Assembly (NCBI RefSeq): GCF_947499945.1
Contig: NZ_CANMQD010000001.1
Span: 1-64,000 of the forward strand
Length of the DNA stretch: 64,000 nt
From: an uncultured Sulfitobacter sp.
GTDB taxonomy: Bacteria > Pseudomonadota > Alphaproteobacteria > Rhodobacterales > Rhodobacteraceae
Direction of reading: 5' to 3'
Shown here: positions 52,877 to 62,888 of the stretch, one piece after another
Layout of the letters: every line of letters begins with the position of its first letter
How positions within the stretch are numbered: position 1 is the stretch's first letter
The notes under the pieces: generated by a model
Seen by the model: only the letters and a program-made list of their open reading frames with translations
Databases searched by the model: none
What the model was told of the DNA's origin: nothing
Position numbers and translations under genes: made by a program

Positions 52877-54739
52877 ATGTTACGTATATCAGAGATCAAC
52901 TATTCCGTCGAAGGCCGCCCTCTTTTCATAGAGGCAAGCGCCGTCATTCCTGATGGCCACAAAGTGGGCCTGGTCGGGCAAAACGGGGCTGGCAAAACCA
53001 CGCTCTTCCGCATCATCCGAAAGGAGCTGGGGCTGGACGCAGGCGAGATCATCTTGCCGTCACGCGCCAAGATCGGCGGCGTGGCGCAAGAAGTGCCCTC
53101 CTCCGAGATGTCGCTCATCGACACCGTGCTGGAATGCGATACCGAACGCGCCGCCTTGATGCTTGAGGCGGAAACAGCCACTGATCCCACCCGCATTGCC
53201 GATATTCAGGCGCGTCTTGTCGATATCGACGCATGGACCGCCGAAGGACGCGCGTCCTCGATCCTCAAGGGTCTGGGTTTTGATGACTACGACCAACAAC
53301 AGCCCTGCTCCGCCTACTCGGGTGGCTGGCGCATGCGTGTGGCGTTGGCGGGCGTTCTGTTCGCCGAACCCGACCTGCTGCTCCTTGACGAGCCGACAAA
53401 CTACCTCGACCTTGAAGGCGCGCTCTGGCTTGAGAACTACCTGTCGAAATACCCCCATACGGTCATCATTATCAGCCACGACCGCGGCCTGCTGAACCGC
53501 GCTGTGGGCGGCATCCTCCACCTTGAGGATAAAAAGCTGACCTATTACCAAGGTAACTACGACCAGTTCGCCCACATGCGCGCCGAAAAGCGGGCCCAAC
53601 TGACAGCCGCCTCCAAAAAGCAGCAAGCGCACAAAGCGCATATGCAAGCCTTCGTTGATCGCTTCAAAGCCAAAGCGTCCAAGGCCAAGCAAGCCCAGTC
53701 GCGCATGAAGGCTATTGAAAAGATGGTGACCATCACGCCACCAGAGGAAGCAGCCCGCAAGGTATTCAACTTCCCGCAGCCAGACGAATTGTCACCCCCG
53801 ATCATCTCAATCGAAGGCGGCTCTACAGGCTATGATAACGGCGTACCCGTCCTGTCGCGGCTCAATCTGCGCATCGACCAGGACGACCGCATCGCCCTGC
53901 TGGGCCGTAACGGCCAAGGTAAATCGACGCTCTCCAAACTGCTGAGCAACCGTCTGGTCCTCTTTGAGGGCAAGGCCGTAAATTCCAACAAACTGCGCAT
54001 CGGTTTCTTCGCCCAGCATCAGGTCGACGAGCTGATCGTTGATGAGACACCGCTCCAGCACATGATCTCTGCCCGTCCTGGCGTGATGCAATCCAAACTG
54101 CGTGCACAGCTTGCCGGTTTTGGCCTTGGGCCTGATCAGGCAGACACCGCCGTTGGCCGCCTGTCTGGTGGCCAAAAAGCACGCTTGTCGCTCCTGCTTG
54201 CCACTCTCGACGCGCCTCACCTGCTGATCCTCGACGAGCCGACAAACCACCTCGACATCGAAAGCCGCGAAGCATTGGTCGAAGCGCTTACCCGCTACTC
54301 GGGCGCCGTGATCCTTGTCAGCCACGACATGCACCTGCTGTCCATGGTGGCTGACCGTCTCTGGCTCGTCTCCGACGGCACCGTGAAGCCTTATGAGGAC
54401 GATCTGGAAGCCTACCGCAAGATGCTGCTCACGGTCGAAAAACCCGTCAGCAAAAACGCACGCCCAAAAACTGAAGCCCCCAAGGAAAAGAAGGCCTCCC
54501 GCGAGGAAATTATGGCCCTCAAATCCGAGGTACGCACCTCTGAGGCCCGCGTGACCAAGATCAACGACATGCGCGACAAGCTGGCCAAGAAACTCGCTGA
54601 TCCAGCCCTCTATGAGAAGGACAAAGTCGGCGAACTTGAAGTCTGGAACAAGAAATACGCCGAAGTCATGGCCGCATTGGAGCGTGCTGAAAGCCTCTGG
54701 ATGGATGCGGCAGGAAAACTAGAGAAGGCCCAGAAATGA
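52877..54739 (+). CDS. ABC-F family ATPase (Uup/EttA-like, translation factor)
   Basis: Protein of 620 residues from ATG 52877 (MLRISEINYSVEGRPL), the family-like start; an ATG at 52859 would add six residues. Two ABC domains: Walker A GQNGAGKTT, signature YSGGWRMRVALA and Walker B LLLLDEPTNYLD; then GRNGQGKST, LSGGQKARLSLL and LLILDEPTNHLD. The interdomain linker is basic and helical (SKQ/AKQAQSRMKAIEKM), and the C-terminus has a Lys-rich coiled coil (about 540-620), as in Uup-type proteins. There are no membrane helices. ABC-F proteins act on the ribosome E site. The stop overlaps the marC start. Confidence 0.88.
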   Translation: MLRISEINYSVEGRPLFIEASAVIPDGHKVGLVGQNGAGKTTLFRIIRKELGLDAGEIILPSRAKIGGVAQEVPSSEMSLIDTVLECDTERAALMLEAETATDPTRIADIQARLVDIDAWTAEGRASSILKGLGFDDYDQQQPCSAYSGGWRMRVALAGVLFAEPDLLLLDEPTNYLDLEGALWLENYLSKYPHTVIIISHDRGLLNRAVGGILHLEDKKLTYYQGNYDQFAHMRAEKRAQLTAASKKQQAHKAHMQAFVDRFKAKASKAKQAQSRMKAIEKMVTITPPEEAARKVFNFPQPDELSPPIISIEGGSTGYDNGVPVLSRLNLRIDQDDRIALLGRNGQGKSTLSKLLSNRLVLFEGKAVNSNKLRIGFFAQHQVDELIVDETPLQHMISARPGVMQSKLRAQLAGFGLGPDQADTAVGRLSGGQKARLSLLLATLDAPHLLILDEPTNHLDIESREALVEALTRYSGAVILVSHDMHLLSMVADRLWLVSDGTVKPYEDDLEAYRKMLLTVEKPVSKNARPKTEAPKEKKASREEIMALKSEVRTSEARVTKINDMRDKLAKKLADPALYEKDKVGELEVWNKKYAEVMAALERAESLWMDAAGKLEKAQK

Positions 54740-55386
54740 CCATCGACACCGCTTATATGATCACTGCTTTTGTGACCATGCTGGTGGTCATTGATCCGAT
54801 TGCGATTGTGCCGATTTTCCTTGCGCTCACGCCAGGCATGACGTCGAAGCAACGCGCTCGTATCGCCCTGCGTGCAGTTCTGGTTGCCGGGCTGCTTCTG
54901 GCACTATTTGCCTTCTTCGGAAAAGCGGTTCTTGGTTTTATCGGCATCTCGATGCCCGCCTTCCGCGTGGCGGGCGGTATTTTGCTCTTCCTAACGGCCA
55001 TGGATATGCTGTTTGAGCGGCGGACAAAACGGCGCGAAGACAGCAGTGACCCCGATCACGGCCATCCGCATGATGATCATAACGACCCTTCTGTCTTTCC
55101 CATGGCAATACCGCTAATCGCAGGTCCTGGTGCCATTGCGTCCGTAATCCTGCTGGTCGGGCAAAAACCGGGCGGTGAAGGGCTGGTTTCTATCCTTTCC
55201 ATCACTGCCGTAATTTTGCTGGTCATGTATATCTTTCTGCGTCTCTCCAGCGTGCTGGAACGCGCTATGGGCAAAGTTGCAATTAACGTGACCACCCGTG
55301 TGCTGGGGATGCTGCTTGCCGCCCTATCGGTTCAATTTGTCCTCGACGGTCTGGCTGAGTTCGGTTTTGTCGCCGCTATTGGATAG
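54736..55386 (+). CDS. MarC family integral membrane protein
   Basis: Protein of 216 residues with six membrane helices in two halves, typical of MarC/UPF0056: YMITAFVTMLVVIDPIAIVPIFLALTPGM at the N-terminus, FPMAIPLIAGPGAIASVILL at the start of the second half, and NVTTRVLGMLLAALSVQFVLDGL at the end. A His-rich cytoplasmic loop (HGHPHDDHND) lies between the halves. The family is not a proven drug transporter; function is unknown. ATGA overlap with the ABC-F gene indicates cotranscription. Confidence 0.9.
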   Translation: MTIDTAYMITAFVTMLVVIDPIAIVPIFLALTPGMTSKQRARIALRAVLVAGLLLALFAFFGKAVLGFIGISMPAFRVAGGILLFLTAMDMLFERRTKRREDSSDPDHGHPHDDHNDPSVFPMAIPLIAGPGAIASVILLVGQKPGGEGLVSILSITAVILLVMYIFLRLSSVLERAMGKVAINVTTRVLGMLLAALSVQFVLDGLAEFGFVAAIG

Positions 55387-55429
55387 CGAAAAAATCCTCC
55401 TATATTACAAACAACATCTAGGAGCAGCT

Positions 55430-56011
55430 ATGACCGGAGATAACATTGCAAGCCTGATTTACCTCGTTCTTTTGGGCTGTGCTGTGGCTGGATGGCTCTT
55501 TATGTCGGGCCGTGACAGCATCGGGAAAACGCTGCAAATGGCGATGATCTGGGGCTTTATCTTCCTTGGTGTAGTCGCAGGTTACGGCCTGTGGAATGAT
55601 GTGCAGCGCCAGACAACAGGTGGACAAATGCTTCAACTGGGCAGCGGCATGATTTCGGTCCCGCGCCAGTCTGACGGCCATTATTACCTTACTCTCGCAC
55701 TCAACGGTAAAAACATCCGCTTTGTTGTTGATACAGGTGCCACCGATATGGTCCTCAGTCTGAGTGACGCTCGCCGTGCTGGTCTTGACCCCGATACACT
55801 TAACTTCATCGGAACTGCCAACACCGCAAATGGACAGGTGCGCACAGCGCCAGTGCGCCTCGACACGGTGCGTTTGGGGGATATCACAGATACCGACGTA
55901 TTTGCCTCGGTCAATGGCGGCGAGATGGATAGCTCCCTGCTTGGCATGGGCTATCTGGAGCGCTGGGGTCGTATCGAAATTTCTGGCGGAGAATTGCGGC
56001 TCACTCGCTAA
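55430..56011 (+). CDS. Membrane-anchored retropepsin-like aspartic protease
   Basis: Protein of 193 residues from ATG 55430 (AGGAGCAGCT upstream). Two N-terminal membrane helices (IASLIYLVLLGCAVAGWLFM, MAMIWGFIFLGVVAGYGLW) are followed by a periplasmic clan AA protease domain with the active-site motif FVVDTGATDMVLS and the later SLLGMGYLERWGRIEI. This is the TIGR02281-type family of alphaproteobacteria. As a single-domain retropepsin it would need to dimerise. The natural substrate is unknown. Confidence 0.85.
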   Translation: MTGDNIASLIYLVLLGCAVAGWLFMSGRDSIGKTLQMAMIWGFIFLGVVAGYGLWNDVQRQTTGGQMLQLGSGMISVPRQSDGHYYLTLALNGKNIRFVVDTGATDMVLSLSDARRAGLDPDTLNFIGTANTANGQVRTAPVRLDTVRLGDITDTDVFASVNGGEMDSSLLGMGYLERWGRIEISGGELRLTR

Positions 56012-56018
56012 AACTTCG

Positions 56019-56369
56019 CTAAATCAGGGCCATACGCTCCGCCCGTTCCGGGTCGGGGAAGGGTCGATACAATGCGACGTCAACTTCGCCAACCATTTGG
56101 TGAACAGTTGTATAAAGCCGCTCCACTCCCTCTTCACTTGAAGCCGTAAAGCGGAACGCCTCATCAAGCTGGGTCATATTCTCCACTTCGATCTCCAACA
56201 GGAAATCACGTGCACGCGGCCCGCCAAATCCAAGCTTTCTGCGACATAAACGCCACGACTGAATGACACCGCGTGTCTTGAGATGGCCCATCCATGCATC
56301 GATAGCCCCGGCAAAAGCAAGCGCCTTGGATGTGTCGCGCAAATCGATCGAACAATGATAGAGATTCAT
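56019..56369 (-). CDS. Small conserved protein (DUF6614-like)
   Basis: Protein of 116 residues with no signal peptide. It begins MNLYHCSIDLRDTSKALAFAGAIDAWMGHLK and has an alpha-beta pattern (DFLLEIEVENMTQLDEAF) that suggests a ferredoxin-like dimeric barrel. I believe this is the DUF6614 family of Rhodobacterales, from memory only. Function is unknown. It stands alone, converging on the aspartic protease gene with 7 bp between. Confidence 0.65.
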   Translation of the reverse strand: MNLYHCSIDLRDTSKALAFAGAIDAWMGHLKTRGVIQSWRLCRRKLGFGGPRARDFLLEIEVENMTQLDEAFRFTASSEEGVERLYTTVHQMVGEVDVALYRPFPDPERAERMALI

Positions 56370-56446
56370 AAAGTGCCCCTGAAAAACTGATTGATCCAGT
56401 CTTGCAGAGGAAACCTACCAAATGGTTATTGCCTGTCCGGTATCTG

Positions 56447-56914
56447 TTATGCTTCGCGCTTGAGCTCCCAACGGCCCGACTCCTCGGACCAGTATTGTGT
56501 TGGAATACCCGCCGCGGTGAGCGCTTTCCATTGGCCCCGCGCATGGGTCAGCGCTTCCTCGTCATAGCCGTCAAACAGGATAAAAACCCGCTCCATTGCG
56601 GCCACATCATCAGCGCCCACCTCGGCAGAATGCACAGCCATAACGCATTGAGCACCATTCACATTTGCAGCATCAATCCCCAGTAAAACTGGCTGCTCTG
56701 CATCATGCGCACCCCCTGCAAGGCCATGGGGAAGAAAACTGTCTTCCGGCCCCTGCCAGAGCGCATGATCAAGCGCCTCAAGGGCGCCGCGGTCAGTGCC
56801 ACGGATTGCAACCCGCCAGCCCGCACCGCGCGATTTCTCTACTAGCAGACGCAGCGTATCCACCAAAGGGCGCTGCGTCAGATGATAGAATTTTACAGGC
56901 TCCACAGTTTTCAC
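56447..56914 (-). CDS. holC: DNA polymerase III subunit chi
   Basis: Protein of 155 residues that begins at a GTG (56914) overlapping the pepA stop (GTGA). The chi family start VKFYHLTQRPLVDTLRLLVEKSRGAGWRVAIRG is clear, as are LDHALWQGPEDSFLPHG (W in the SSB-binding region) and FILFDGYDEEALTHARGQWKAL. Chi links the clamp-loader complex to single-stranded DNA-binding protein. The pepA-holC order is conserved in many proteobacteria. Confidence 0.9.
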   Translation of the reverse strand: MKTVEPVKFYHLTQRPLVDTLRLLVEKSRGAGWRVAIRGTDRGALEALDHALWQGPEDSFLPHGLAGGAHDAEQPVLLGIDAANVNGAQCVMAVHSAEVGADDVAAMERVFILFDGYDEEALTHARGQWKALTAAGIPTQYWSEESGRWELKREA

Positions 56915-58386
56915 TCTGCCTCGTAATTATCTGCGATTAAACGGTTAAGTGACGAGACGCCCCAGCCGGTGGCCCCTATAGGCGCAAGTGCCGTTTCCGA
57001 CTTAACCGAAGCTACACCCGCGATATCGAGGTGTATCCACGGGCAATCCTCTTTGACGAACCGCTGGAGGAATTGCGCGGCGGTAATCGACCCTGCGGCT
57101 GGTCCGCCGATATTCTTCATGTCTGCGATACGGCTTTTGAGCAAGTCGTCATAAGCCTCGCCCAAAGGCATCCGCCAAGCTCCCTCGCCCTCAGCTTCCG
57201 CCGCTTTCAGGAAATCATTGCAAAAGGAGGTGTTGTTGGAAAAGACACCCGCATTTTCATGTCCCAAGCTGGTGATGATCGCGCCTGTCAACGTCGCCAG
57301 ATCAATCATCGCGGCAGGTTTATATGTCTCTTGCGCATACCACAGCACGTCACACAGCACCAAACGCCCCTCGGCATCTGTATTGAGGTTCTCGACAGTG
57401 TCGCCCTTAAGGGTCGTCACCACATCGCCGGGGCGCGTGGCGTTACCCGACGGCATGTTCTCCACAATACCCACAAGGCCGACCACATTGGCCTTGGCAC
57501 CGCGCAGCGCCAGCGTGCGCATCACACCCGCCACCACGGCAGAGCCGCCCATGTCCATCGTCATATCGCCCATGTTTGCGCCAGGCTTGAGTGAGATACC
57601 GCCAGTGTCAAATACAACGCCTTTCCCGACGAGGGCCAGCGGCGCCTCATCCTTCTTGCCGCCATCCCAACGCATCACGACCACATACGACTGGCTATCC
57701 GACCCCTGTCCTACAGATAAAAGTGTTCGCATTCCGATCTTTGCAAGAGCTTTTTCATCCAGCACTTCAACTTTTAGCCCAAGGCTCTCCATCTCTTTCA
57801 GGCGCTCGGCATAATTAGCGGTGGTCAGTACATTCGCAGGCTCATTCGTCAAATCGCGACACATATGTGCACCATCCGCCACAGCCAACAGGGCGCCACA
57901 CGCCGCCTCTGTCTCCGCCACTTTGCCGTGCATCACTTTGACCGCTCCGCTGCGCGTGTTCTCTGCCGTCTTGTGTTCCTCAAACGCATAGTCGCGCATC
58001 GCAAAACCGAATACGACCTCTTGTGGCTGGCGCAAAGGCGCACAGAGCATCAGCATATCTGCCTTACCTCCGCGCGTTTTGGCCAATGCGGCCCCCGATT
58101 TGCGTGCCGCCATCCCTTTGGCCCCTCGCTCAAGGCGCACGACATCCACCGCGTCTGCTTTCATACCCGCAGGATAGGCAAGGCTCACCACATCGGCGTC
58201 TTTCATCTTGCTCCATCGCTCACTCTCGACCAATCGCGCAATCGCGCCCTTGGTCAGGCGGTTTACACGCCGCGCACCGGGGTCCAGCTTGCCCTCGCCG
58301 TCAATAAACACGGCCACACGGCCAACATGCTCGGCGACCGCGTCAAGGTCGGTCTCGGCAAAGGAAATCGGGGTGAGGTTGCTCAT
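56911..58386 (-). CDS. pepA: Leucyl aminopeptidase (cytosol aminopeptidase, M17)
   Basis: Protein of 491 residues from ATG 58386 (MSNLTPISFAETDLD); the open frame reaches further upstream without a good start. The two-metal active site is visible: VGKGVVFDTGGISLKPGANM (K and D), then MDMGGSAVV and the signature NTDAEGRLVLCD with D and E ligands. It releases N-terminal residues from peptides; some homologues also bind DNA. It is cotranslated with holC, and its promoter faces that of lptF (about 140 bp between). Confidence 0.93.
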   Translation of the reverse strand: MSNLTPISFAETDLDAVAEHVGRVAVFIDGEGKLDPGARRVNRLTKGAIARLVESERWSKMKDADVVSLAYPAGMKADAVDVVRLERGAKGMAARKSGAALAKTRGGKADMLMLCAPLRQPQEVVFGFAMRDYAFEEHKTAENTRSGAVKVMHGKVAETEAACGALLAVADGAHMCRDLTNEPANVLTTANYAERLKEMESLGLKVEVLDEKALAKIGMRTLLSVGQGSDSQSYVVVMRWDGGKKDEAPLALVGKGVVFDTGGISLKPGANMGDMTMDMGGSAVVAGVMRTLALRGAKANVVGLVGIVENMPSGNATRPGDVVTTLKGDTVENLNTDAEGRLVLCDVLWYAQETYKPAAMIDLATLTGAIITSLGHENAGVFSNNTSFCNDFLKAAEAEGEGAWRMPLGEAYDDLLKSRIADMKNIGGPAAGSITAAQFLQRFVKEDCPWIHLDIAGVASVKSETALAPIGATGWGVSSLNRLIADNYEAE

Positions 58387-58526
58387 GATATGCGCCTTTT
58401 TGCTATGTGTTGCCACAAGACCTAGCGCGGCAACGCGCCCAAGACCAGATATGAGTTTAACGCCCCCCACATATAGTTTAAACTAACCCAAACGCCGTTA
58501 GAGCAAGCGCAACAGGAGGGAATCGG

Positions 58527-59657
58527 GTGGCAAGATTTGACCGCTACATGCTGTCACAGCTGCTGGTTCTGTTCGGGTTTTTCGCGTTGGTGCTTGTGTC
58601 TATCTTCTGGATCAACCGCGCGGTTGTCTTGTTTGATCGCCTGATCGGGGATGGACAGACCGCACTTGTTTTCCTTGAATTCACGGCCCTCGGCCTGCCG
58701 CGCCTTATCGCAACTGTGTTGCCCATCGCGACCTTTGCGGCGGCTGTCTACGTGACCAACCGCATGACCTCCGACAGCGAGCTCACAGTGCTTCAGGCCA
58801 CAGGGTCCAGCCCTTGGGTACTTGCACGTCCCGTGCTGGTGTTCGGCATTTGCGTGGCATTGTTCATGGCCACGCTAAGTAATTTTCTCGTTCCCATGGC
58901 CACCGCACAGCTTAAGGAACGCGAGCAGGAAATCGCCCAGAATGTGACCGCGCGGCTGCTGACGGAGGGGACATTCCTGCACCCGACCGAGTCTGTCACC
59001 TTCTACACCCGCATCATCGACACCGACGGCGTGCTGCGTGATGTATTCCTCTCTGATCGGCGCAACCCTGACATGGACATCATCTATACCGCCGCCGAGG
59101 CGTATCTGTTGCGCAACGGCGAGGCGACGACCCTGATCATGGTGGACGGTCTTGCGCAAAGGATGGAGCGGACAGGGCTGCGCCTTGCCACTGCCAAATT
59201 CGCAGACTTCTCCTTTGACATCTCGAACCTCGTAAAAAGCGATGTAGTCGAGGAGACAAAGATCGCCAACCTCACGACCCCTGCATTGCTCAGAAGCTGG
59301 GATACCGTTCAAGAAACTTCAGGCCGAAGCGCCGGAGCGGTTTCCGAGGAATTGCACTCCCGCTTTGCACAACCCTTGTTTTGCATCGTTGCAGCGCTTG
59401 TCGGGTTCAGCACGCTGCTCATCGGTGGATTTTCCCGTTTTGGTGTCTGGCGCGAGATCGTGATCGCATTTGGCTTGCTCATCTTTCTCGACGGCGTGCG
59501 CGGCACGCTCTCCTCCGAGGTGGTGAGCAAAGCAGCACTTTGGCCCCTCCTCTATGTTCCCTCCCTGGTAGGTGCAGTCATTGCAGGACTAATGCTTTTG
59601 CATGCGGCCAATCCCGCGTGGCGTGCGCGGCTCAAACGGCGCAGGGCCCACGTATGA
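58527..59657 (+). CDS. lptF: LPS export ABC transporter permease LptF
   Basis: Protein of 376 residues starting at GTG 58527, with AGGAGGG 7 nt upstream. It begins MARFDRYMLSQLLVLFGFFALVLVSIFWINRAVVLFDRLIGDGQ and has the three plus three membrane helices of the YjgP/YjgQ family around a periplasmic beta-jellyroll (about 130-260), which accepts LPS from the membrane. LptF works with LptG and LptB2 to extract LPS. It is the first gene of lptF-lptG-lptD-surA, each overlapping or nearly so. Confidence 0.93.
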   Translation: MARFDRYMLSQLLVLFGFFALVLVSIFWINRAVVLFDRLIGDGQTALVFLEFTALGLPRLIATVLPIATFAAAVYVTNRMTSDSELTVLQATGSSPWVLARPVLVFGICVALFMATLSNFLVPMATAQLKEREQEIAQNVTARLLTEGTFLHPTESVTFYTRIIDTDGVLRDVFLSDRRNPDMDIIYTAAEAYLLRNGEATTLIMVDGLAQRMERTGLRLATAKFADFSFDISNLVKSDVVEETKIANLTTPALLRSWDTVQETSGRSAGAVSEELHSRFAQPLFCIVAALVGFSTLLIGGFSRFGVWREIVIAFGLLIFLDGVRGTLSSEVVSKAALWPLLYVPSLVGAVIAGLMLLHAANPAWRARLKRRRAHV

Positions 59658-60751
59658 TCCTGCATCTCTATTTCGCACGCCGCTTCGCCATGAGTTTTCT
59701 GCTCATTACGGCTGTTTTGTTTATTCTCGTCGCTCTGACAGGGCTGCTTGAGGAAACTCGCCGCTCCTTTGCAGACACTGTCACTTTCCGCGATCTGGTC
59801 ACTCTCACGCTTTTGGACACCCCGCAAAAGATTAACTTGATCCTTCCGCTCAATATGGTGCTGGCAACGGTGGTGTTGTTCCTGTCGATGGCCCGCTCGT
59901 CCGAGATGGTCATCACCCGCGCCTCTGGCCGCTCCGCGCTGCACACACTTGTTTCGCCTGTGGTTGTCGCCTTTATCATCGGCCTGATGGTTGTGGGAAT
60001 GTTCAACCCAATCGTCGCGGCCACCTCCAAACGCTACGAGCAACTGTCGGACCAGTTCGCCAGCGGCGGCGGCTCTGCTCTGTCGATCTCGGACGAGGGG
60101 TTGTGGCTGCGCCAAGGCACATCAGAGGGCCAAACCGTTATCCGCGCGTGGCGCTCAAACAACGACGGCTCGGTGCTGTATGATGTGACGTTCATCAGCT
60201 ACGCACCCGACGGCGGACCGATCCGCCGCATCGAAGCCAACAGCGCCGCACTCGGCCCTGAAGGATGGAAACTCAAAGACGCCAAATCATGGCCGCTGGA
60301 AACCGGTGTAAATTCCGAAGGAAACGCCCAACGCTATGCCACGCTCACCATCCCTTCCACGCTGACACTCGACCGCATTCGCGACAGTTTTGGCAAGGCA
60401 GGGGCGATTTCGATCTACAACCTCCCCACGTTCATCCGCCAGCTTGAAATGTCAGGCTTCTCGCCGCGCCGTCACAAGGTCTGGCTCCAGTCGGAACTGG
60501 CCCGCCCGCTGTTTCTGATTGCGATGGTTCTTGTTGCGAGTGCGTTCACCATGCGCCATACCAGATCGGGAGGGACAGGCGTTGCTGTCCTCACGGCTGT
60601 CTTGTTGGGGTTCGGTTTGTATTTCATCCGCAGTTTTGCACAAATCCTAGGAGAGAACGGCCAAATTCCCGTGCTTCTCGCGGCTTGGGCCCCACCCGTT
60701 GCTGCCATCATGCTGGCAATGGGTCTGCTTTTGCACCGTGAGGATGGTTGA
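59654..60751 (+). CDS. lptG: LPS export ABC transporter permease LptG
   Basis: Protein of 365 residues; the start is ATG 59654, which overlaps the lptF stop (ATGA) and gives the family start MILHLYFARRFAMSFLLITAVLF. Upstream in-frame sequence belongs to lptF in another register. Membrane helices at both ends flank the periplasmic jellyroll domain; NMVLATVVLFLSMARSSEMVITRASGRS is the conserved coupling region near helices 2 and 3. Partner of LptF in the LptB2FG extractor. Confidence 0.92.
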   Translation: MILHLYFARRFAMSFLLITAVLFILVALTGLLEETRRSFADTVTFRDLVTLTLLDTPQKINLILPLNMVLATVVLFLSMARSSEMVITRASGRSALHTLVSPVVVAFIIGLMVVGMFNPIVAATSKRYEQLSDQFASGGGSALSISDEGLWLRQGTSEGQTVIRAWRSNNDGSVLYDVTFISYAPDGGPIRRIEANSAALGPEGWKLKDAKSWPLETGVNSEGNAQRYATLTIPSTLTLDRIRDSFGKAGAISIYNLPTFIRQLEMSGFSPRRHKVWLQSELARPLFLIAMVLVASAFTMRHTRSGGTGVAVLTAVLLGFGLYFIRSFAQILGENGQIPVLLAAWAPPVAAIMLAMGLLLHREDG

Positions 60752-60755
60752 ACCG

Positions 60756-62888
60756 ATGCGGCTGGTCATCATATTCTTTCTGGCCTTGATGCCTCTGCGT
60801 GCAATGGCCCAAGATGCGGCCCTTTTGGTGGCCGACGACCTCTATATCACCCGCGAGCGTGAACTGGTCGCCTCTGGTAATGTCGAAGCCTTTCAGAACG
60901 GTGTGCGCCTCCGCGCCTCCTCAATCCGCTATAACCAAGGCACGGGCGCCCTCTCCATCGAAGGCCCGATCACGCTCACCGAAGAAGACGGCACAGTCAT
61001 CACCGCCACCGCAGCCGAGCTGGACGCCGATATGCGCAATGGCATCCTCAAAGGTGCGCGACTGGTGCTTAACCAACAGCTGCAACTGGCCGCTGTACAA
61101 ATTGACCGTGTCGATGGCCGCTATAACCAGCTTTATAAAACTGCCGTGACTTCCTGCCGTGTTTGCGATGACGGCACGCCCCCGCTTTGGCAGATCAGGG
61201 CCAAGCGGGTGATCTATGACGAACTCGAAGAGCAGCTCTATTTCGACGAGGCACAATTTCGCATTGGCAATATGCCCGTGTTCTGGCTGCCCCGTCTGCG
61301 CCTACCCGGCCCCACAGTCGAGCGTGCAACAGGATTTCTTATACCCTCCATCCGAAGCACATCCAGCCTCGGTGTCGGCCTCAAAATCCCCTATTTCATC
61401 AAGCTAAGCGAGAAGCGCGACCTGACCCTCACGCCCTATCTATCCAGTTCAACCAGTACGCTAGAGCTGCGCTACCGTCAGGCATACCGCAACGGGCGCA
61501 TCCAGTTTGACGCAGCCGTCACCAATGACGACCTGCGCGAGGGAGAAACACGCGGCTATCTGTTTGGCCGCGGCCTGTTTGCTCTGCCAAAAGACTTCAC
61601 CCTTTATTTCGCCATCGAAACCGTCAGCGACGACGGCTATCTTGAGAGCTATGGTTATTCAGACTCGGATCGCCTGCGCTCAGAGTTGACCGTAAGCCGC
61701 GCACGCCGCGACGAATACATCCGCGCCAGTTTCTACAACTTCAAATCCCTGCGCGACGACGAAGACAACGACACCCTGCCGACCCTCGTGTTAGACGGCG
61801 AATACGAACGCCGCTTTTTCCCGCAGGCTTTGGGCGGCGAAGTTCGCACCCGTATCGTAGCCCACAGCCACAGACGCCTTTCCGACCTGTCCGTGGACAG
61901 TGATGACCCCGACGATGTTGTCGATGGTCGCGATGTAGCGCGCCTCAATGCCCAAGTGGACTGGCTGCGCAGCTTCACGCTGCCCGGCGGCCTGCGCACC
62001 GACACCCGCGTCGGTGTCGCCTTTAACGAATTCAACATCTCGCAGGACTCCACCACACTTGAGGACCCCTCCGAGATCACCCCTCACGCCGCCATCACCC
62101 TGCGCTACCCCCTGTCCAAAACAAGTACAGCAGGCATCAGCCAAGTGCTGGAACCCGTGGTACAGCTCAGCTGGACAGGCGGCAACCGCCTCGACATCCC
62201 GAACGAAGAAAGCACATTGGTCGAGTTTGATCAGGGAAACCTGCTCAGCCTGTCGCGTTTTCCCCGCGCGGACCGCCGCGAACGCGGCGCTATGGCTGCG
62301 ATTGGCGTCGGCTGGTCGCGGTTTAACCCCGCAGGCTGGGATGCGCATATCAGCGTGGGCCAAGTGTTTCGCGAGGACAATGACACCTCGTTCTCTACCA
62401 CCTCTGGTCTCGACGGCCTTTCGTCCGACTTTCTCATAGCGGGCCAAATAGCCTCGAGTGATGGTGTCAGCCTGACGGGGCGCAGCCTGTTCGAGCAGGA
62501 CTTCACCCTGTCCAAAGCCGAATTGCGCGGCGATTATGCCTTTAAACGCGGACGCATCGGGGGCTCTTATGTCTGGCTTCAGGACGACCTTGAGGAAGAT
62601 CGCGCCACGGAAGTTTCCGAATTCACCCTCGACGGTAGCTACAAGATAAATGAGTTCTGGACCGCTTCCGCCGACTGGCGCTACGATATCGCATCAGACC
62701 GCGCCGCAACCGCAGGCCTTGGCCTAAGCTACGAAAATGAATGTGTGACCCTTAACCTCACCGTCGAACGCAGCTATACAACCTCAACAAGTGTTGAGCC
62801 CTCAACCGATTTTGGATTTAACGTCGGTCTGCGGGGCTTTTCCGCTGATACCGGAACAGAAAGATACGCGTCCTCATGTTCAAACTAA
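60756..62888 (+). CDS. lptD: LPS-assembly protein LptD (outer-membrane translocon)
   Basis: Protein of 710 residues from ATG 60756, 4 nt after the lptG stop, giving a signal peptide MRLVIIFFLALMPLRAMAQD. Residues 25-200 are the OstA-like beta-taco domain (RERELVASGNVEAFQNGVRLRA). The rest is a 26-strand-type barrel rich in alternating residues (RLDIPNEESTLVEFDQGN, YKINEFWTASADWRYDI). Cysteines in SCRVCDDG and near the end (NECVTL, YASSCSN) could form the disulphides that LptD needs. It inserts LPS in the outer leaflet with LptE. surA begins inside its last codons. Confidence 0.92.
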   Translation: MRLVIIFFLALMPLRAMAQDAALLVADDLYITRERELVASGNVEAFQNGVRLRASSIRYNQGTGALSIEGPITLTEEDGTVITATAAELDADMRNGILKGARLVLNQQLQLAAVQIDRVDGRYNQLYKTAVTSCRVCDDGTPPLWQIRAKRVIYDELEEQLYFDEAQFRIGNMPVFWLPRLRLPGPTVERATGFLIPSIRSTSSLGVGLKIPYFIKLSEKRDLTLTPYLSSSTSTLELRYRQAYRNGRIQFDAAVTNDDLREGETRGYLFGRGLFALPKDFTLYFAIETVSDDGYLESYGYSDSDRLRSELTVSRARRDEYIRASFYNFKSLRDDEDNDTLPTLVLDGEYERRFFPQALGGEVRTRIVAHSHRRLSDLSVDSDDPDDVVDGRDVARLNAQVDWLRSFTLPGGLRTDTRVGVAFNEFNISQDSTTLEDPSEITPHAAITLRYPLSKTSTAGISQVLEPVVQLSWTGGNRLDIPNEESTLVEFDQGNLLSLSRFPRADRRERGAMAAIGVGWSRFNPAGWDAHISVGQVFREDNDTSFSTTSGLDGLSSDFLIAGQIASSDGVSLTGRSLFEQDFTLSKAELRGDYAFKRGRIGGSYVWLQDDLEEDRATEVSEFTLDGSYKINEFWTASADWRYDIASDRAATAGLGLSYENECVTLNLTVERSYTTSTSVEPSTDFGFNVGLRGFSADTGTERYASSCSN